This document shows positions 18,101 through 25,941 of a stretch of 49,935 nt of DNA, piece after piece. Every line of letters begins with the position of its first letter. The first letter of the stretch is position 1. Position numbers and translations under genes: made by a program. The stretch covers positions 1 through 49,935 of the forward strand of contig NZ_CAKZNK010000058.1 in assembly GCF_937129525.1 (NCBI RefSeq), in the 5' to 3' direction. This DNA comes from an uncultured Chloroflexus sp. (lineage in GTDB: Bacteria; Chloroflexota; Chloroflexia; Chloroflexales; Chloroflexaceae). Below the pieces are notes generated by a model that saw only the letters and a list, made by a program, of their open reading frames with translations, searched no databases and had not been told where the DNA came from.

Positions 18101-18586
18101 ATGCGCATCGCCATCTATCCCGGTAGTTTCGATCCGGTTACTTACGCTCACCTTGACATCGCTCGTCGCGCTACCCGCATCTTTGATCGGGTGATTATGG
18201 CCGTATTTGATCGACCACAGAAGCGCTTACTCTTTTCGACCGAAGAGCGATTGCAATTATTACGCGCTACCACTGCCGATCTCCCCAATGTTGAAGCGGC
18301 AAGCTACAATATTCTGACAGTCGAATTTGCTCGCCAGGTTGGCGCGTGCGCTATGGTGCGCGGTTTGCGTGCCGGTAGCGACTTTGAAGCCGAGTTCCAG
18401 ATGGCTCAGGTCAATCAGACGATTGATCCCGATATCGAAGTTGTCGTGCTGATGGCTGGCCGCCAGTTCGCCCATATTAGCTCGACCGCCGTGCGCGAAA
18501 TGGCCAGTCTCGGTCGCGATCCGGTGGAATTTGCGCCGCCGGTAGTGGTGGCTGCGTTACGCGAAAAATTCGCGCAGAGGGGGTGA
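18101..18586 (+). CDS. coaD: Phosphopantetheine adenylyltransferase
   Basis: A 161-aa CoaD, the nucleotidyl transferase that turns 4'-phosphopantetheine and ATP into dephospho-CoA. The start [20 protein letters not shown] contains the T/HxGH-type ATP motif, here TYAH with alanine in place of the usual glycine, and [10 protein letters not shown] is the second nucleotide motif. The Gly-to-Ala change is conservative and the rest is intact. AGTGAGGT precedes the ATG. Confidence 0.94.
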   Translation: MRIAIYPGSFDPVTYAHLDIARRATRIFDRVIMAVFDRPQKRLLFSTEERLQLLRATTADLPNVEAASYNILTVEFARQVGACAMVRGLRAGSDFEAEFQMAQVNQTIDPDIEVVVLMAGRQFAHISSTAVREMASLGRDPVEFAPPVVVAALREKFAQRG

Positions 18587-19020
18587 TCGCCATCGAGCTG
18601 GATGATTTAATCGATGATCTGGAAGAGGTGATTGCTGCCGGGGTTCGTCTGCCGCTTAGCGGAGGCCGCACACTGATTGATGAAGGCCGCGCGCTCGAAA
18701 TTATCGACCAAATGCGCGCAGCTATTCCGGAAGAGATCCGGCGCGCGCGCCGAATTATCGCCGAACAAGAACAGTTGCTCGCCGCCGCGCAGGCGCGGGT
18801 GCAAGAGGTGTTGAGCGAACGCGGCTTGCTGGCGGCAGTTGAAGCCGAACGCGCTCGCCTGCTCCAACAGGCCGAGCAAGAAGCCGCTGAAGTGCGCGCT
18901 GGCGCTGATGCGTATGCCCGGCAAGTGCTGGAAGAACTCGATGAACGGCTGAGCAAACTGCTCACAAGTGTGCGCAACGGGTTACACGCGCTCGATGAAC
19001 AGCGACAATCGGGCGCTTGA
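18583..19020 (+). CDS. Coiled-coil hypothetical protein
   Basis: A 145-aa protein of unknown function starting at GTG that overlaps the coaD stop (GTGA). From about residue 45 to 130 it is nearly all Glu, Arg, Ala, Leu and Gln, a long predicted coiled coil resembling ATP synthase b/E-type stalks or DivIVA-like proteins. No signal peptide, no catalytic motif. The N-terminal [20 protein letters not shown] is acidic. Its stop lies within the -35 box of the next promoter. Confidence 0.7.
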   Translation: MIAIELDDLIDDLEEVIAAGVRLPLSGGRTLIDEGRALEIIDQMRAAIPEEIRRARRIIAEQEQLLAAAQARVQEVLSERGLLAAVEAERARLLQQAEQEAAEVRAGADAYARQVLEELDERLSKLLTSVRNGLHALDEQRQSGA

Positions 19021-19046
19021 CAATCTCCCGCCCTCTCGCCTATAAT
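19017..19046 (+). promoter_or_regulatory. Perfect consensus promoter for yceD-rpmF
   Basis: TTGACA (19017-19022) and TATAAT (19041-19046) are both exact sigma-70 consensus hexamers with an 18-bp spacer. The -35 box overlaps the TGA of the upstream gene. It would start transcription near 19053, about 38 nt ahead of the DUF177 gene. Confidence 0.85.
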
Positions 19047-19090
19047 TTGGCGCTTGTGGCGGGGCCAATGGCGCGCCACAGGTGAATGCT

Positions 19091-19624
19091 ATGACTGCTT
19101 TACGGTTTAATCTCGCACAACTGCTGCGCGAAGAGATGGGGGCGCGGCGCGATATTGCGTTTACCGAGCCAGCGCTGCGACTCGATGACGAGTTGACGCT
19201 GCGTAACATCAGTGGACGCTTGCGGTTGACGCGCACGGCGGCTGGCGTGTATGCCCAGGTGACCGTTCACGGAATCGTGACGCTTACCTGTGTGCGCTCG
19301 CTTGAACCGTTTGATTACGAGCTTGACCTCGATTTCAGCGATCAGTTTTACGCGGTGGTTGATGTGGTGAATGGTCACCGGCTGCCGCAACCAGGTGAAG
19401 ATGATCCCTTTATGCTCGATGAGCTGCACCATATCGATATCGGTGAAGCGATTCGCAGCTATGCGCTGATCAATCTGCCGATGAATCCGGTGGCGCCGGC
19501 TTACCGTGACCAGCTGGTGAACTATACGGTCGAGTCGGAAGGATTTGAGGACGACGACACTCTAGTCGATGAGCGTTTCGCCGCACTGCGTGAATGGGCA
19601 GAAAGGCAACGCAACCAACACTGA
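19091..19624 (+). CDS. YceD/DUF177 family protein
   Basis: A 177-aa DUF177 protein. Typical features are an N-terminal LRFNLAQLLREEMGARRD segment and VTVHGIVTLTCVRSLEPFDY, with one Cys at the point where the family usually has a Cys pair. Members are almost always directly upstream of rpmF, as here, and are linked in bacteria and plastids to 23S rRNA or L32 accumulation. ATG at 19091 is placed by AGGTG at 19080-19084. Confidence 0.88.
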   Translation: MTALRFNLAQLLREEMGARRDIAFTEPALRLDDELTLRNISGRLRLTRTAAGVYAQVTVHGIVTLTCVRSLEPFDYELDLDFSDQFYAVVDVVNGHRLPQPGEDDPFMLDELHHIDIGEAIRSYALINLPMNPVAPAYRDQLVNYTVESEGFEDDDTLVDERFAALREWAERQRNQH

Positions 19625-19636
19625 GGAGTAACCATT

Positions 19637-19822
19637 ATGGGTGCAGTACCAAAGCGAAAAGTCTCGCGCCATCGGCGCGGTAACCGGCGACGGCATCTGG
19701 CGCTGACGCCGCCGGTTCTGGTAAATTGCCCGCGCTGCGGCGAATTGATGCGGGCACATCGTGTGTGCCTGTCTTGTGGATACTACAAGGGCCGGCAGGT
19801 GCTCAACATTGACGCCAATTGA
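19637..19822 (+). CDS. rpmF: 50S ribosomal protein L32, zinc-binding type
   Basis: A 61-aa L32 protein: MGAVPKRKVSRHRRGNRRRH at the N-terminus and CPRC plus CLSC pairs in the C-terminal half, a four-Cys zinc site. GAGGAG upstream. It is co-transcribed with the DUF177 gene and followed by fatty-acid genes, the common yceD-rpmF-fab order. Confidence 0.95.
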   Translation: MGAVPKRKVSRHRRGNRRRHLALTPPVLVNCPRCGELMRAHRVCLSCGYYKGRQVLNIDAN

Positions 19823-19867
19823 TCGAGCGTGTGTGAGCCAGGGCCATGAACGAGGGAAGACGGGCAT

Positions 19868-19903
19868 AGAGCTGCCTGCCGAGACAATCGGTGCGGCAGC
19901 TCT
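19868..19903 (+). terminator. Two-tier hairpin between rpmF and fabH
   Basis: AGAGCTGCC (19868-19876) pairs perfectly with GGCAGCTCT (19895-19903), and inside CCGA (19879-19882) pairs with TCGG (19888-19891). It lies about 30 nt before the fabH start and has no T-run. It may end most rpmF transcripts or act as a leader control for the fab genes. Confidence 0.5.
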
Positions 19904-19935
19904 TCGAATATAGCAGATGTAGAAAGGTCGTGAGG

Positions 19936-20940
19936 GTGAGCAGGGAACGTTACGCGGCAGTCATCGGCTGGGGTATGGCCGTGCCTTCTCGGTTGGTCAC
20001 AAACGACGAACTGGCGCAACGGATTGACACCTCTGATGAATGGATTCGCACCCGCACCGGTATTCGCGAGCGCCGGGTTGCCGCTCCTGGTGAGAGCACC
20101 TCAACGTTCGCGACTGCCGCCGGACGCGAAGCTCTGGCAATGGCAGGGATTGCGCCGACGACGATTGATACCGTGATCGTAGCAACCTGCACGCCTGACC
20201 GACCTTTTCCGGCTACCGCCTGCACAGTGCAGGCAAACCTGCAAATTCCACGCGCAACTGCGTTTGATCTGGCAGCAGCCTGTAGTGGCTTTGTCTATGG
20301 CCTGACGGTTGCTACCAGCCTGATTAAGAGCGGTTTTAGTCGTCGCCTGCTCTTGATCGGAGCCGATATTTTCACCCACTATATCAACTGGAATGATCGC
20401 AATACCTGTGTGCTGTTTGGCGATGGCGCCGGCGCAGTCGTGCTCGAAGCTACAGAGGAGCCGCTTGGGCTGATTGCGTCAAATCTGAGTGCCGATGGCA
20501 GGCTCGAAGATTTAATGGCAGTTGATGCTGGCGGTACCCGCATGCCACTCACTGCTGAGCTGATCGACGCAGGCCGACAGTATGTGTATATGAATGGGCG
20601 TGAAATCTTTAAACACGCCGTGCGTGAGATGAGCGATTCGGCAATGCAGGTTGTGCAGGAAGCTGGATTGACTATCGATGATATTGCCCTGGTCATTCCA
20701 CATCAGGCTAATGTGCGGATTATTGACGCCGTTGCGCGTCGGCTCGAAATTCCGCCGGAACGAGTGATGATCAATCTCGACCGATATGGCAATACCTCGG
20801 CGGCATCGATCCCGATTGCACTCTACGAAGCCGCCCAGCAGGATCGAATCAAGGCAGGAGATTATGTCCTGCTAACCGCATTTGGTGGCGGATTAACCTG
20901 GGGATCAGGGGTGGTGCGTTGGGGAAAACCGGCACAATAG
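19936..20940 (+). CDS. fabH: 3-oxoacyl-[acyl-carrier-protein] synthase III
   Basis: A 334-aa FabH, which condenses acetyl-CoA with malonyl-ACP to begin fatty-acid synthesis. The Cys-His-Asn triad is in FDLAAACSGFVYG (Cys116), IPHQANVRIIDAV and DRYGNTSAASIPIAL. GTG at 19936 is used; GTG at 19930 would add two residues, and the frame is open farther up without family similarity. It leads fabD and fabG. Confidence 0.93.
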   Translation: MSRERYAAVIGWGMAVPSRLVTNDELAQRIDTSDEWIRTRTGIRERRVAAPGESTSTFATAAGREALAMAGIAPTTIDTVIVATCTPDRPFPATACTVQANLQIPRATAFDLAAACSGFVYGLTVATSLIKSGFSRRLLLIGADIFTHYINWNDRNTCVLFGDGAGAVVLEATEEPLGLIASNLSADGRLEDLMAVDAGGTRMPLTAELIDAGRQYVYMNGREIFKHAVREMSDSAMQVVQEAGLTIDDIALVIPHQANVRIIDAVARRLEIPPERVMINLDRYGNTSAASIPIALYEAAQQDRIKAGDYVLLTAFGGGLTWGSGVVRWGKPAQ

Positions 20941-21046
20941 CCGGTGGTCGAACACGGTGAGGCAAAGCAGAGACAGGTGGAATGCCGGCACTGTGCGTAT
21001 GGGGGGCGTAACCTGCGCCGGCAAAGAATGAAAAGGCGGTCGAACC

Positions 21047-22009
21047 ATGAGTATTGCCTGGGTATTTCCGGGGCAGGGATCGCAAATCGTCGGGATGGGC
21101 CGCGATCTGATCAATGTATCAGCAGCGGCGCGTCAAATCTTTGCCCTGGCGGATGAAACACTTGATTTCGGCCTGAGTGAAATGTGCTTTAGCGGTCCGG
21201 AAGCTGACCTTACTGCCACTGAGAATGCCCAGCCGGCGCTGCTGACGACCAGTATGGCCTTGCTGGCAACGATGCGCGAGCTGGTTGGCGATCGACTCGA
21301 ACCACCGATTGTGGTTGCCGGCCACAGTCTAGGTGAATATTCGGCGCTGGTAGCCGGTGGTGCCCTCGACTTTACCACAGCGCTTCGCCTGGTGCGTCGG
21401 CGCGGCGAACTCATGGCTGCCGCCCACGAAGGCAGTATGGCCGCAGTGATCGGCCTCGAAGCCGGTATCCTGGAACAAATCTGCCAGGAAGTTAGCGCCG
21501 CACTTCAGCATCATAATCACATGCACGGCACCGTTGTCATCGCCAATTACAACGCTCCCGACCAATTGGTGATCAGTGGCAGTGTTGTCGCTGTGGAACA
21601 TGCCAGCTTGCTGGCAAAGAGCCGTGGCGCCAAACGAGTCATTCCCCTTAAAGTCAGCGCAGCGTTCCATTCGCCCTTGATGGTTGCCGCTGCCGAAGGT
21701 ATGTCCCAGGCCATAGCTACTGCCACCGTGCGCGATCTTGATATTCCACTAGTCGCCAACGTCACTGCCGAACCATTGCACAATGCCGAGGATGTGCGGC
21801 GCGAAATCGTGGCTCAGGTGGTGGCTCCGGTGCGCTGGATTGCATCGGTGCAACGTATGGTCGCCATGGGTGTCGAGACCTTTATCGAGATTGGGCCGGG
21901 CAAAGTGTTAACCGGCCTGATCCGTCGCATTGCGCCAACCGCGCGCCTGATCAATGTAGCCACGTTTGAAGATGTGCGGACACTTACCACTGCCATGCAG
22001 CCGGTGTAG
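21047..22009 (+). CDS. fabD: Malonyl-CoA-ACP transacylase
   Basis: A 320-aa FabD, which loads malonyl groups onto ACP. WVFPGQGSQIVGMGRDL is the N-terminal motif, VAGHSLGEYSALVAGG holds the nucleophile Ser, and VSAAFHSPLM the catalytic His. Length is normal. It lies 106 nt after fabH and 8 nt before fabG. Confidence 0.95.
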   Translation: MSIAWVFPGQGSQIVGMGRDLINVSAAARQIFALADETLDFGLSEMCFSGPEADLTATENAQPALLTTSMALLATMRELVGDRLEPPIVVAGHSLGEYSALVAGGALDFTTALRLVRRRGELMAAAHEGSMAAVIGLEAGILEQICQEVSAALQHHNHMHGTVVIANYNAPDQLVISGSVVAVEHASLLAKSRGAKRVIPLKVSAAFHSPLMVAAAEGMSQAIATATVRDLDIPLVANVTAEPLHNAEDVRREIVAQVVAPVRWIASVQRMVAMGVETFIEIGPGKVLTGLIRRIAPTARLINVATFEDVRTLTTAMQPV

Positions 22010-22017
22010 AGGCGGTT

Positions 22018-22764
22018 ATGGAATTGCAAGGTCAGGTCGCCATCATTACCGGTGGATCGCGCGGGATTGGCCGCGCAACAACCATCGAACTGGCCACTGC
22101 CGGAGCGCATGTGCTGATTAACTACCAGCGTAGCGCGACGGCAGCCATAGCGCTGGCGGAAGAGATCTGTGCCGGTGGTGGTGATGCGCTTGCGTTCCAG
22201 GCTGATGTTGCCGATGAGCAGGCTGTGCAACGCATGGTGAGTGCAGCAATGGAACGCTGGGGCCGAATCGATATCCTTGTTAACAATGCCGGTATCACTG
22301 CCGATGCGCCGCTGGCCCGCTTGCGCCCAGAACAGTGGCAACAGGTCATCGAGACCGATCTGACTTCAGTCTTTCTCTGTTGTCGCGCGGTAGTACCGAT
22401 CATGCAGGCTGCCGGTTATGGCCGCATCATTTCGGTCAGTTCACTGGCGGCGTTAGCCGGCAATGTCGGTCAGACCAATTATGCGGCAGCTAAAGCCGGG
22501 ATTATTGGCCTTAGCCGCTCACTCGCGCGTGAAGTTGCCCGCGATGGCATCACTGTCAATGTCGTTGCCCCCGGTTATATTGAAACCGATATGGTCGAAA
22601 CGGTGCCAGAAACGCTGCGGGCCTGGGCGCTGCAAGCGATTGCGCTGGGTCGGTTTGGTCGCCCCGAAGAGGTTGCTGCCGCAATCCGGTTTCTCGTCTC
22701 ACCCCGCGCATCGTATATTACCGGCCACGTGCTCACCATCGACGGTGGTTGGGTGATGCCATAA
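22018..22764 (+). CDS. fabG: 3-oxoacyl-[acyl-carrier-protein] reductase
   Basis: A 248-aa short-chain dehydrogenase. TGGSRGIGRA binds NADPH, NNAG follows at the usual place, and the catalytic Ser-Tyr-Lys are all present (SVSSLAALAG and NYAAAKAG). This is the expected reductase of the fatty-acid elongation cycle, next to fabD. acpP and fabF, which often follow, are not here. Confidence 0.95.
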   Translation: MELQGQVAIITGGSRGIGRATTIELATAGAHVLINYQRSATAAIALAEEICAGGGDALAFQADVADEQAVQRMVSAAMERWGRIDILVNNAGITADAPLARLRPEQWQQVIETDLTSVFLCCRAVVPIMQAAGYGRIISVSSLAALAGNVGQTNYAAAKAGIIGLSRSLAREVARDGITVNVVAPGYIETDMVETVPETLRAWALQAIALGRFGRPEEVAAAIRFLVSPRASYITGHVLTIDGGWVMP

Positions 22765-22893
22765 CCACATGGCAGATTTTTGAGAGATCCCGAACAAGAA
22801 TCGCGCAGGATCGCCAACCAAAAACGTTTTGCAAATCTGTTACCATGACCATCGCTCTGGCAAAAAATACACGCCCTGCACACGGACGCAACC

Positions 22894-23643
22894 ATGATCG
22901 ACTTTAGTGGACAGGTAGCAATTGTTACCGGCGGTTCGGGCGGGATCGGGCAGGCCATCACGCGCGGATTGGCGCGTCACGGCGCAAGTGTGCTGATCGG
23001 GTATCACCACGATGAAGCCGAGGCCGCAGCGGTTGTTGCAGCCGCTCAAGCGCTAGGCGGCGAAGCAATGGCAGTGGCGGTAGATGTGCGTGAAACCGAT
23101 AGCGGCAATACGCTGGTAAACGCAGCATTAGAGCGCTGGGGTAGACTGGACATCTTGATCAACAGCGCCGGTATTGCCGACTACGGCCCACTAAGTGCTA
23201 TGAGCAGCGAGCGCTGGCGACAAACAATACAGACCAACCTGACCGGCGTATACCACACCTGCCGCGCCGCGCTGCGCCCAATGATGCAACAACGCTACGG
23301 TCGGATTATCAATCTGGCTGCATTGTACGGCACTTCCGGCTTTCCGGGTCAGGCCGACTTCGCCGCTGCTGCCGGAGGGATTATCGGCCTGACCCGCGCC
23401 CTGGCCCGCGAAGCGGCGCCATGGCAGATTACAGTCAATGCCGTCGCACCCGGTATGATCGAAACCGAATTAACCCAGGTTATCCCCTCTGAGATTCGAC
23501 AATGGAGCGTCGGTATCATCGCGCTCCGTCGGTTGGGCAAACCGGAAGAGGTCGCTGCCGCAGTGCTCTTCCTCGCCTCGTCGGCAGCATCATACATTAC
23601 CGGGCAGACACTCGCAGTTGATGGTGGTTGGACGATGGCTTGA
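22894..23643 (+). CDS. FabG-like short-chain dehydrogenase lacking catalytic residues
   Basis: A 249-aa SDR paralogue of the preceding FabG, aligning without gaps over the active-site region. The cofactor loop TGGSGGIGQA and the DVRE and NSAG sites are kept, but the catalytic Ser is Ala143, Tyr is Phe156 and Lys is Ala160 (GQADFAAAAGG). It cannot use the standard SDR mechanism and may be a regulatory or structural partner of FabG, or bind a ligand. No clear ribosome-binding site precedes the ATG, and a 129-nt gap separates it from fabG. Confidence 0.88.
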   Translation: MIDFSGQVAIVTGGSGGIGQAITRGLARHGASVLIGYHHDEAEAAAVVAAAQALGGEAMAVAVDVRETDSGNTLVNAALERWGRLDILINSAGIADYGPLSAMSSERWRQTIQTNLTGVYHTCRAALRPMMQQRYGRIINLAALYGTSGFPGQADFAAAAGGIIGLTRALAREAAPWQITVNAVAPGMIETELTQVIPSEIRQWSVGIIALRRLGKPEEVAAAVLFLASSAASYITGQTLAVDGGWTMA

Positions 23644-23651
23644 CAAAGCGA

Positions 23652-23663
23652 ATGACCGGTCAT
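23652..23663. promoter_or_regulatory. 12-bp palindrome ATGACCGGTCAT
   Basis: A perfect palindrome 8 nt after the stop of the FabG-like gene. The GACCGGTC core is of a type often bound by TetR-family repressors. Its place between convergent genes is unusual for an operator, so the role is uncertain. Confidence 0.3.
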
Positions 23664-23673
23664 GAAAAACGCA

Positions 23674-23697
23674 GATGCGGCAGTTGCCTGCCGCATC
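23674..23697 (+). terminator. 10-bp perfect hairpin after the fab cluster
   Basis: GATGCGGCAG (23674-23683) and CTGCCGCATC (23688-23697) pair perfectly around TTGC, 30 nt past the last fab gene. It lacks a T-tract on either side but is the best candidate for the end of the fab transcript. Confidence 0.6.
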
Positions 23698-24330
23698 GCG
23701 ACTAAATAACCCTGACTTCCTAATTACCCGCCTACGACCTTAGCAAAACCAACCGCCTCGAGAGTAGATCAGAGCTACAAGAAGATTTCAAACCACCTTA
23801 CCCGCACAGTTCCTTTAGCTGCTCTGCCTTCAGCAAATTATGCGCCGGGCCAGCTTTTGCTATTGGATTTTCCTCACCATCCAGCGTGGGACAGCAGCTC
23901 CTTCTTACCCAACGCGGTGAGTTTGTTTGGGAAGCAACCGGTATCGCTCGCACAGCATCCGATTACTCAGCAGTAATCCGGCGCTTGTCTGTTCGTCTCC
24001 CCGCCACTCATCGACCATACTTTACACATTTACGATGAGGGCGTTTCCCCGAACTTACGCATCACCTCTCCATTCACCCACACTTAACTCTTTACACTAT
24101 AGAGGTGATACGCTTGCGTACCGGTTGCATGTTAGTGGTCGAAACCTCCTTTGCTTTCTGATGTTCTCTCGAGGCTACGGCCTAATCATAGCACCTTAAA
24201 GGCAAAGAATCAAGAGATTCATCGTAACTTAACGATGATAAACCGCAACTTAACCTGCTATCGACTATAAAAACGTTAAGAACAGATTAACTTTCGCCGA
24301 GCTATCATGGCCTCTGTGTAAAGCTTTTTG

Positions 24331-25824
24331 CTACAACGGCTGATCAGCCACGATACGCGCAGTGACTGCCTGACCGGAAAGCAACACCAGTGGAATACCG
24401 CCGCCAGGATGGGTGCCACCACCGACGAAGTAGAGACCGCGCACACGCCTGACCCGCAATGGCGGGCGGGCAAACGCAGACAATGGAGAATTAGAACTCA
24501 GGCCGTAGATAGCGCCAAACGCAGCGTTGTAGCGCCGCGCCAGGTCGCGCGGTGTCCAGTGATGACTGTAGCGAATCGACTGCCGTAAACCGCTCAAACC
24601 CATCATTTCGAGCCGGGCAATGATGTGATCACGATAGGCCGGTATCACTGCCTCCCAATCGATCCGGCCATCATCAGCCGGCGCGTTGACCAGCACAAAC
24701 AGGTTCATATGCCCGGGGGGAGCGTGGGCCGGATCCGAGCGACAGGTAGCGGCAACGTAGATTGTTGGCTCTAACGCGGGCTGCCGTTCGTGGACGATAG
24801 CTCGAAACTCAGCCGAATAATCGGCGCTGAAGAAGATGTTGTGGTGCGCCAGTTGCGGAAAGTCGCCTTCAACTCCGAGGAAGAGCACCACCCCACTATA
24901 CGATGGGTCAAACCGGGCTAGCCGGTTCGCTTCCCGTTGAAAGCCGGGAATGAGTCGTTCGCAGGCATACAGCGGATCGGCATTGATCACGACCGCCGCT
25001 GCGGGTAACAGGCACCCGTCGGCCAGACGCACACCACAGGCCAAACCACGCTCGACGATGACCTCAGTCACCGGAGCGCGCACACGGAGTTCGACTCCTA
25101 GCTCGGTCGCCAGCCGGGCCAGTGCCACGGCCAACTGGTACATGCCACCGCGCACATACCAGCCGCCCTCGGCAAGCTCGATATAGGCGATCAGATTGAA
25201 GGTTGCCGGAGAAAGGTAAGGTGATGAACCATTGTAGGTTGCGTAGCGATTGAAGAGCTGGCGCAAATACGGACTGCGAAAGAATGAACGCACCGCCGCA
25301 TCAACACTGCGTAGCGCATCAATTCGCAGCGCATGGCGAACCATTGTCGGTGTGATCAATTCTCGCAGACCATCGAATGGTCGCAACAGAAAAGGGCCGG
25401 CTACTGCGTCGTAGATGCGCGCAGTGTGAGCCATGAAGCGAAAGAAGTTAGGGACATCAGCCGGACTGATCCGCTCGATCTCCTGGATCAATTGAGGTAA
25501 CCGTTGCCAGGCATCAAAGCGTGTGCCATCAGGCCAAAAGTAACGGCAGGTTGGCTCGACCTGTTCTAAACAGAGGTAATCTTCCATCCGTCTTCCGGCC
25601 ACCGCAAACAGATCGCGGATCACCCAGGGCATCGTCAGCAGCGATGGCCCGGTATCGAAAGTATAGCCGTCGGCCTGGTGCAGATTAAGCTTGCCACCCA
25701 CCCGCTCATTTTGCTCACAGAGGATCACGCGGCGGCCTTGCGCTGCCAGCCGGACAGCGGTGGCCAGACCACCCAAACCGCCACCGACAATGATGACTGG
25801 AAGTTGCATCGTTTTTTGCGCCAT
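24331..25824 (-). CDS. CrtI-family carotenoid desaturase, CrtD-like
   Basis: A 497-aa flavoprotein with the FAD-binding IIVGGGLGGLATAVRLAAQG near the N-terminus and the C-terminal YFVGGGTHPGGGIPLVLLSG of phytoene-desaturase-type enzymes. GYTFDTGPSLLTMPWV is also typical. The C-terminal motif differs from the second CrtI gene of this window (GAGLPGVI) and leans toward CrtD (hydroxycarotenoid 3,4-desaturase) or a related step; the exact reaction is uncertain. The start at 25824 has no clear Shine-Dalgarno site, and Met6 at 25809 is possible. Confidence 0.85.
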   Translation of the reverse strand: MAQKTMQLPVIIVGGGLGGLATAVRLAAQGRRVILCEQNERVGGKLNLHQADGYTFDTGPSLLTMPWVIRDLFAVAGRRMEDYLCLEQVEPTCRYFWPDGTRFDAWQRLPQLIQEIERISPADVPNFFRFMAHTARIYDAVAGPFLLRPFDGLRELITPTMVRHALRIDALRSVDAAVRSFFRSPYLRQLFNRYATYNGSSPYLSPATFNLIAYIELAEGGWYVRGGMYQLAVALARLATELGVELRVRAPVTEVIVERGLACGVRLADGCLLPAAAVVINADPLYACERLIPGFQREANRLARFDPSYSGVVLFLGVEGDFPQLAHHNIFFSADYSAEFRAIVHERQPALEPTIYVAATCRSDPAHAPPGHMNLFVLVNAPADDGRIDWEAVIPAYRDHIIARLEMMGLSGLRQSIRYSHHWTPRDLARRYNAAFGAIYGLSSNSPLSAFARPPLRVRRVRGLYFVGGGTHPGGGIPLVLLSGQAVTARIVADQPL

Positions 25825-25882
25825 TGTACGAGATACAACAAAACACCAGGATGCGTGAGCACCCCTGCAACGGAGGCTTGAA

Positions 25883-25911
25883 CGCGCGCAGACTATACAT
25901 TCCAGCGCGCG
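25883..25911 (-). terminator. GC-repeat hairpin after cpaF
   Basis: CGCGCGC (25883-25889) pairs with GCGCGCG (25905-25911) around a 15-nt loop, 30 nt downstream of the cpaF stop on the minus strand. Plausible terminator of the AAA-cpaF unit. Confidence 0.4.
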
Positions 25912-25941
25912 CGATGCATCCTGGCAATAACGATCAACCGG

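Larger units (their letters stand above)
23644..24330. other. Convergent intergenic region without genes
   Basis: A 687-nt stretch between the fabG-like gene and the minus-strand desaturase. It holds a palindrome, a strong hairpin, and an AT-richer right half with several short TTAAC-containing repeats (for example TCATCGT-AACTTA-ACGATGA at 24219-24238). A 90-codon open frame at 23927-24199 has no protein-like composition or ribosome-binding site. No RNA gene recognised. Confidence 0.6.

Noticed and set aside
18101-18586. Gly-to-Ala change in the CoaD T/HxGH motif as a sign of inactivity
   Set aside because: The Thr, His and ISSTxVR residues are intact and the substitution is small, so the enzyme is probably active.
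23640-23645. TTGACA at the end of the FabG-like gene, considered as a -35 box
   Set aside because: No -10-like hexamer at 16-19 bp; the sequence there is a run of A.
23927-24199. 90-codon open frame in the fab-desaturase gap
   Set aside because: No ribosome-binding site, unusual composition (Ser/Arg/Leu/His-rich), and no match to any family I know.
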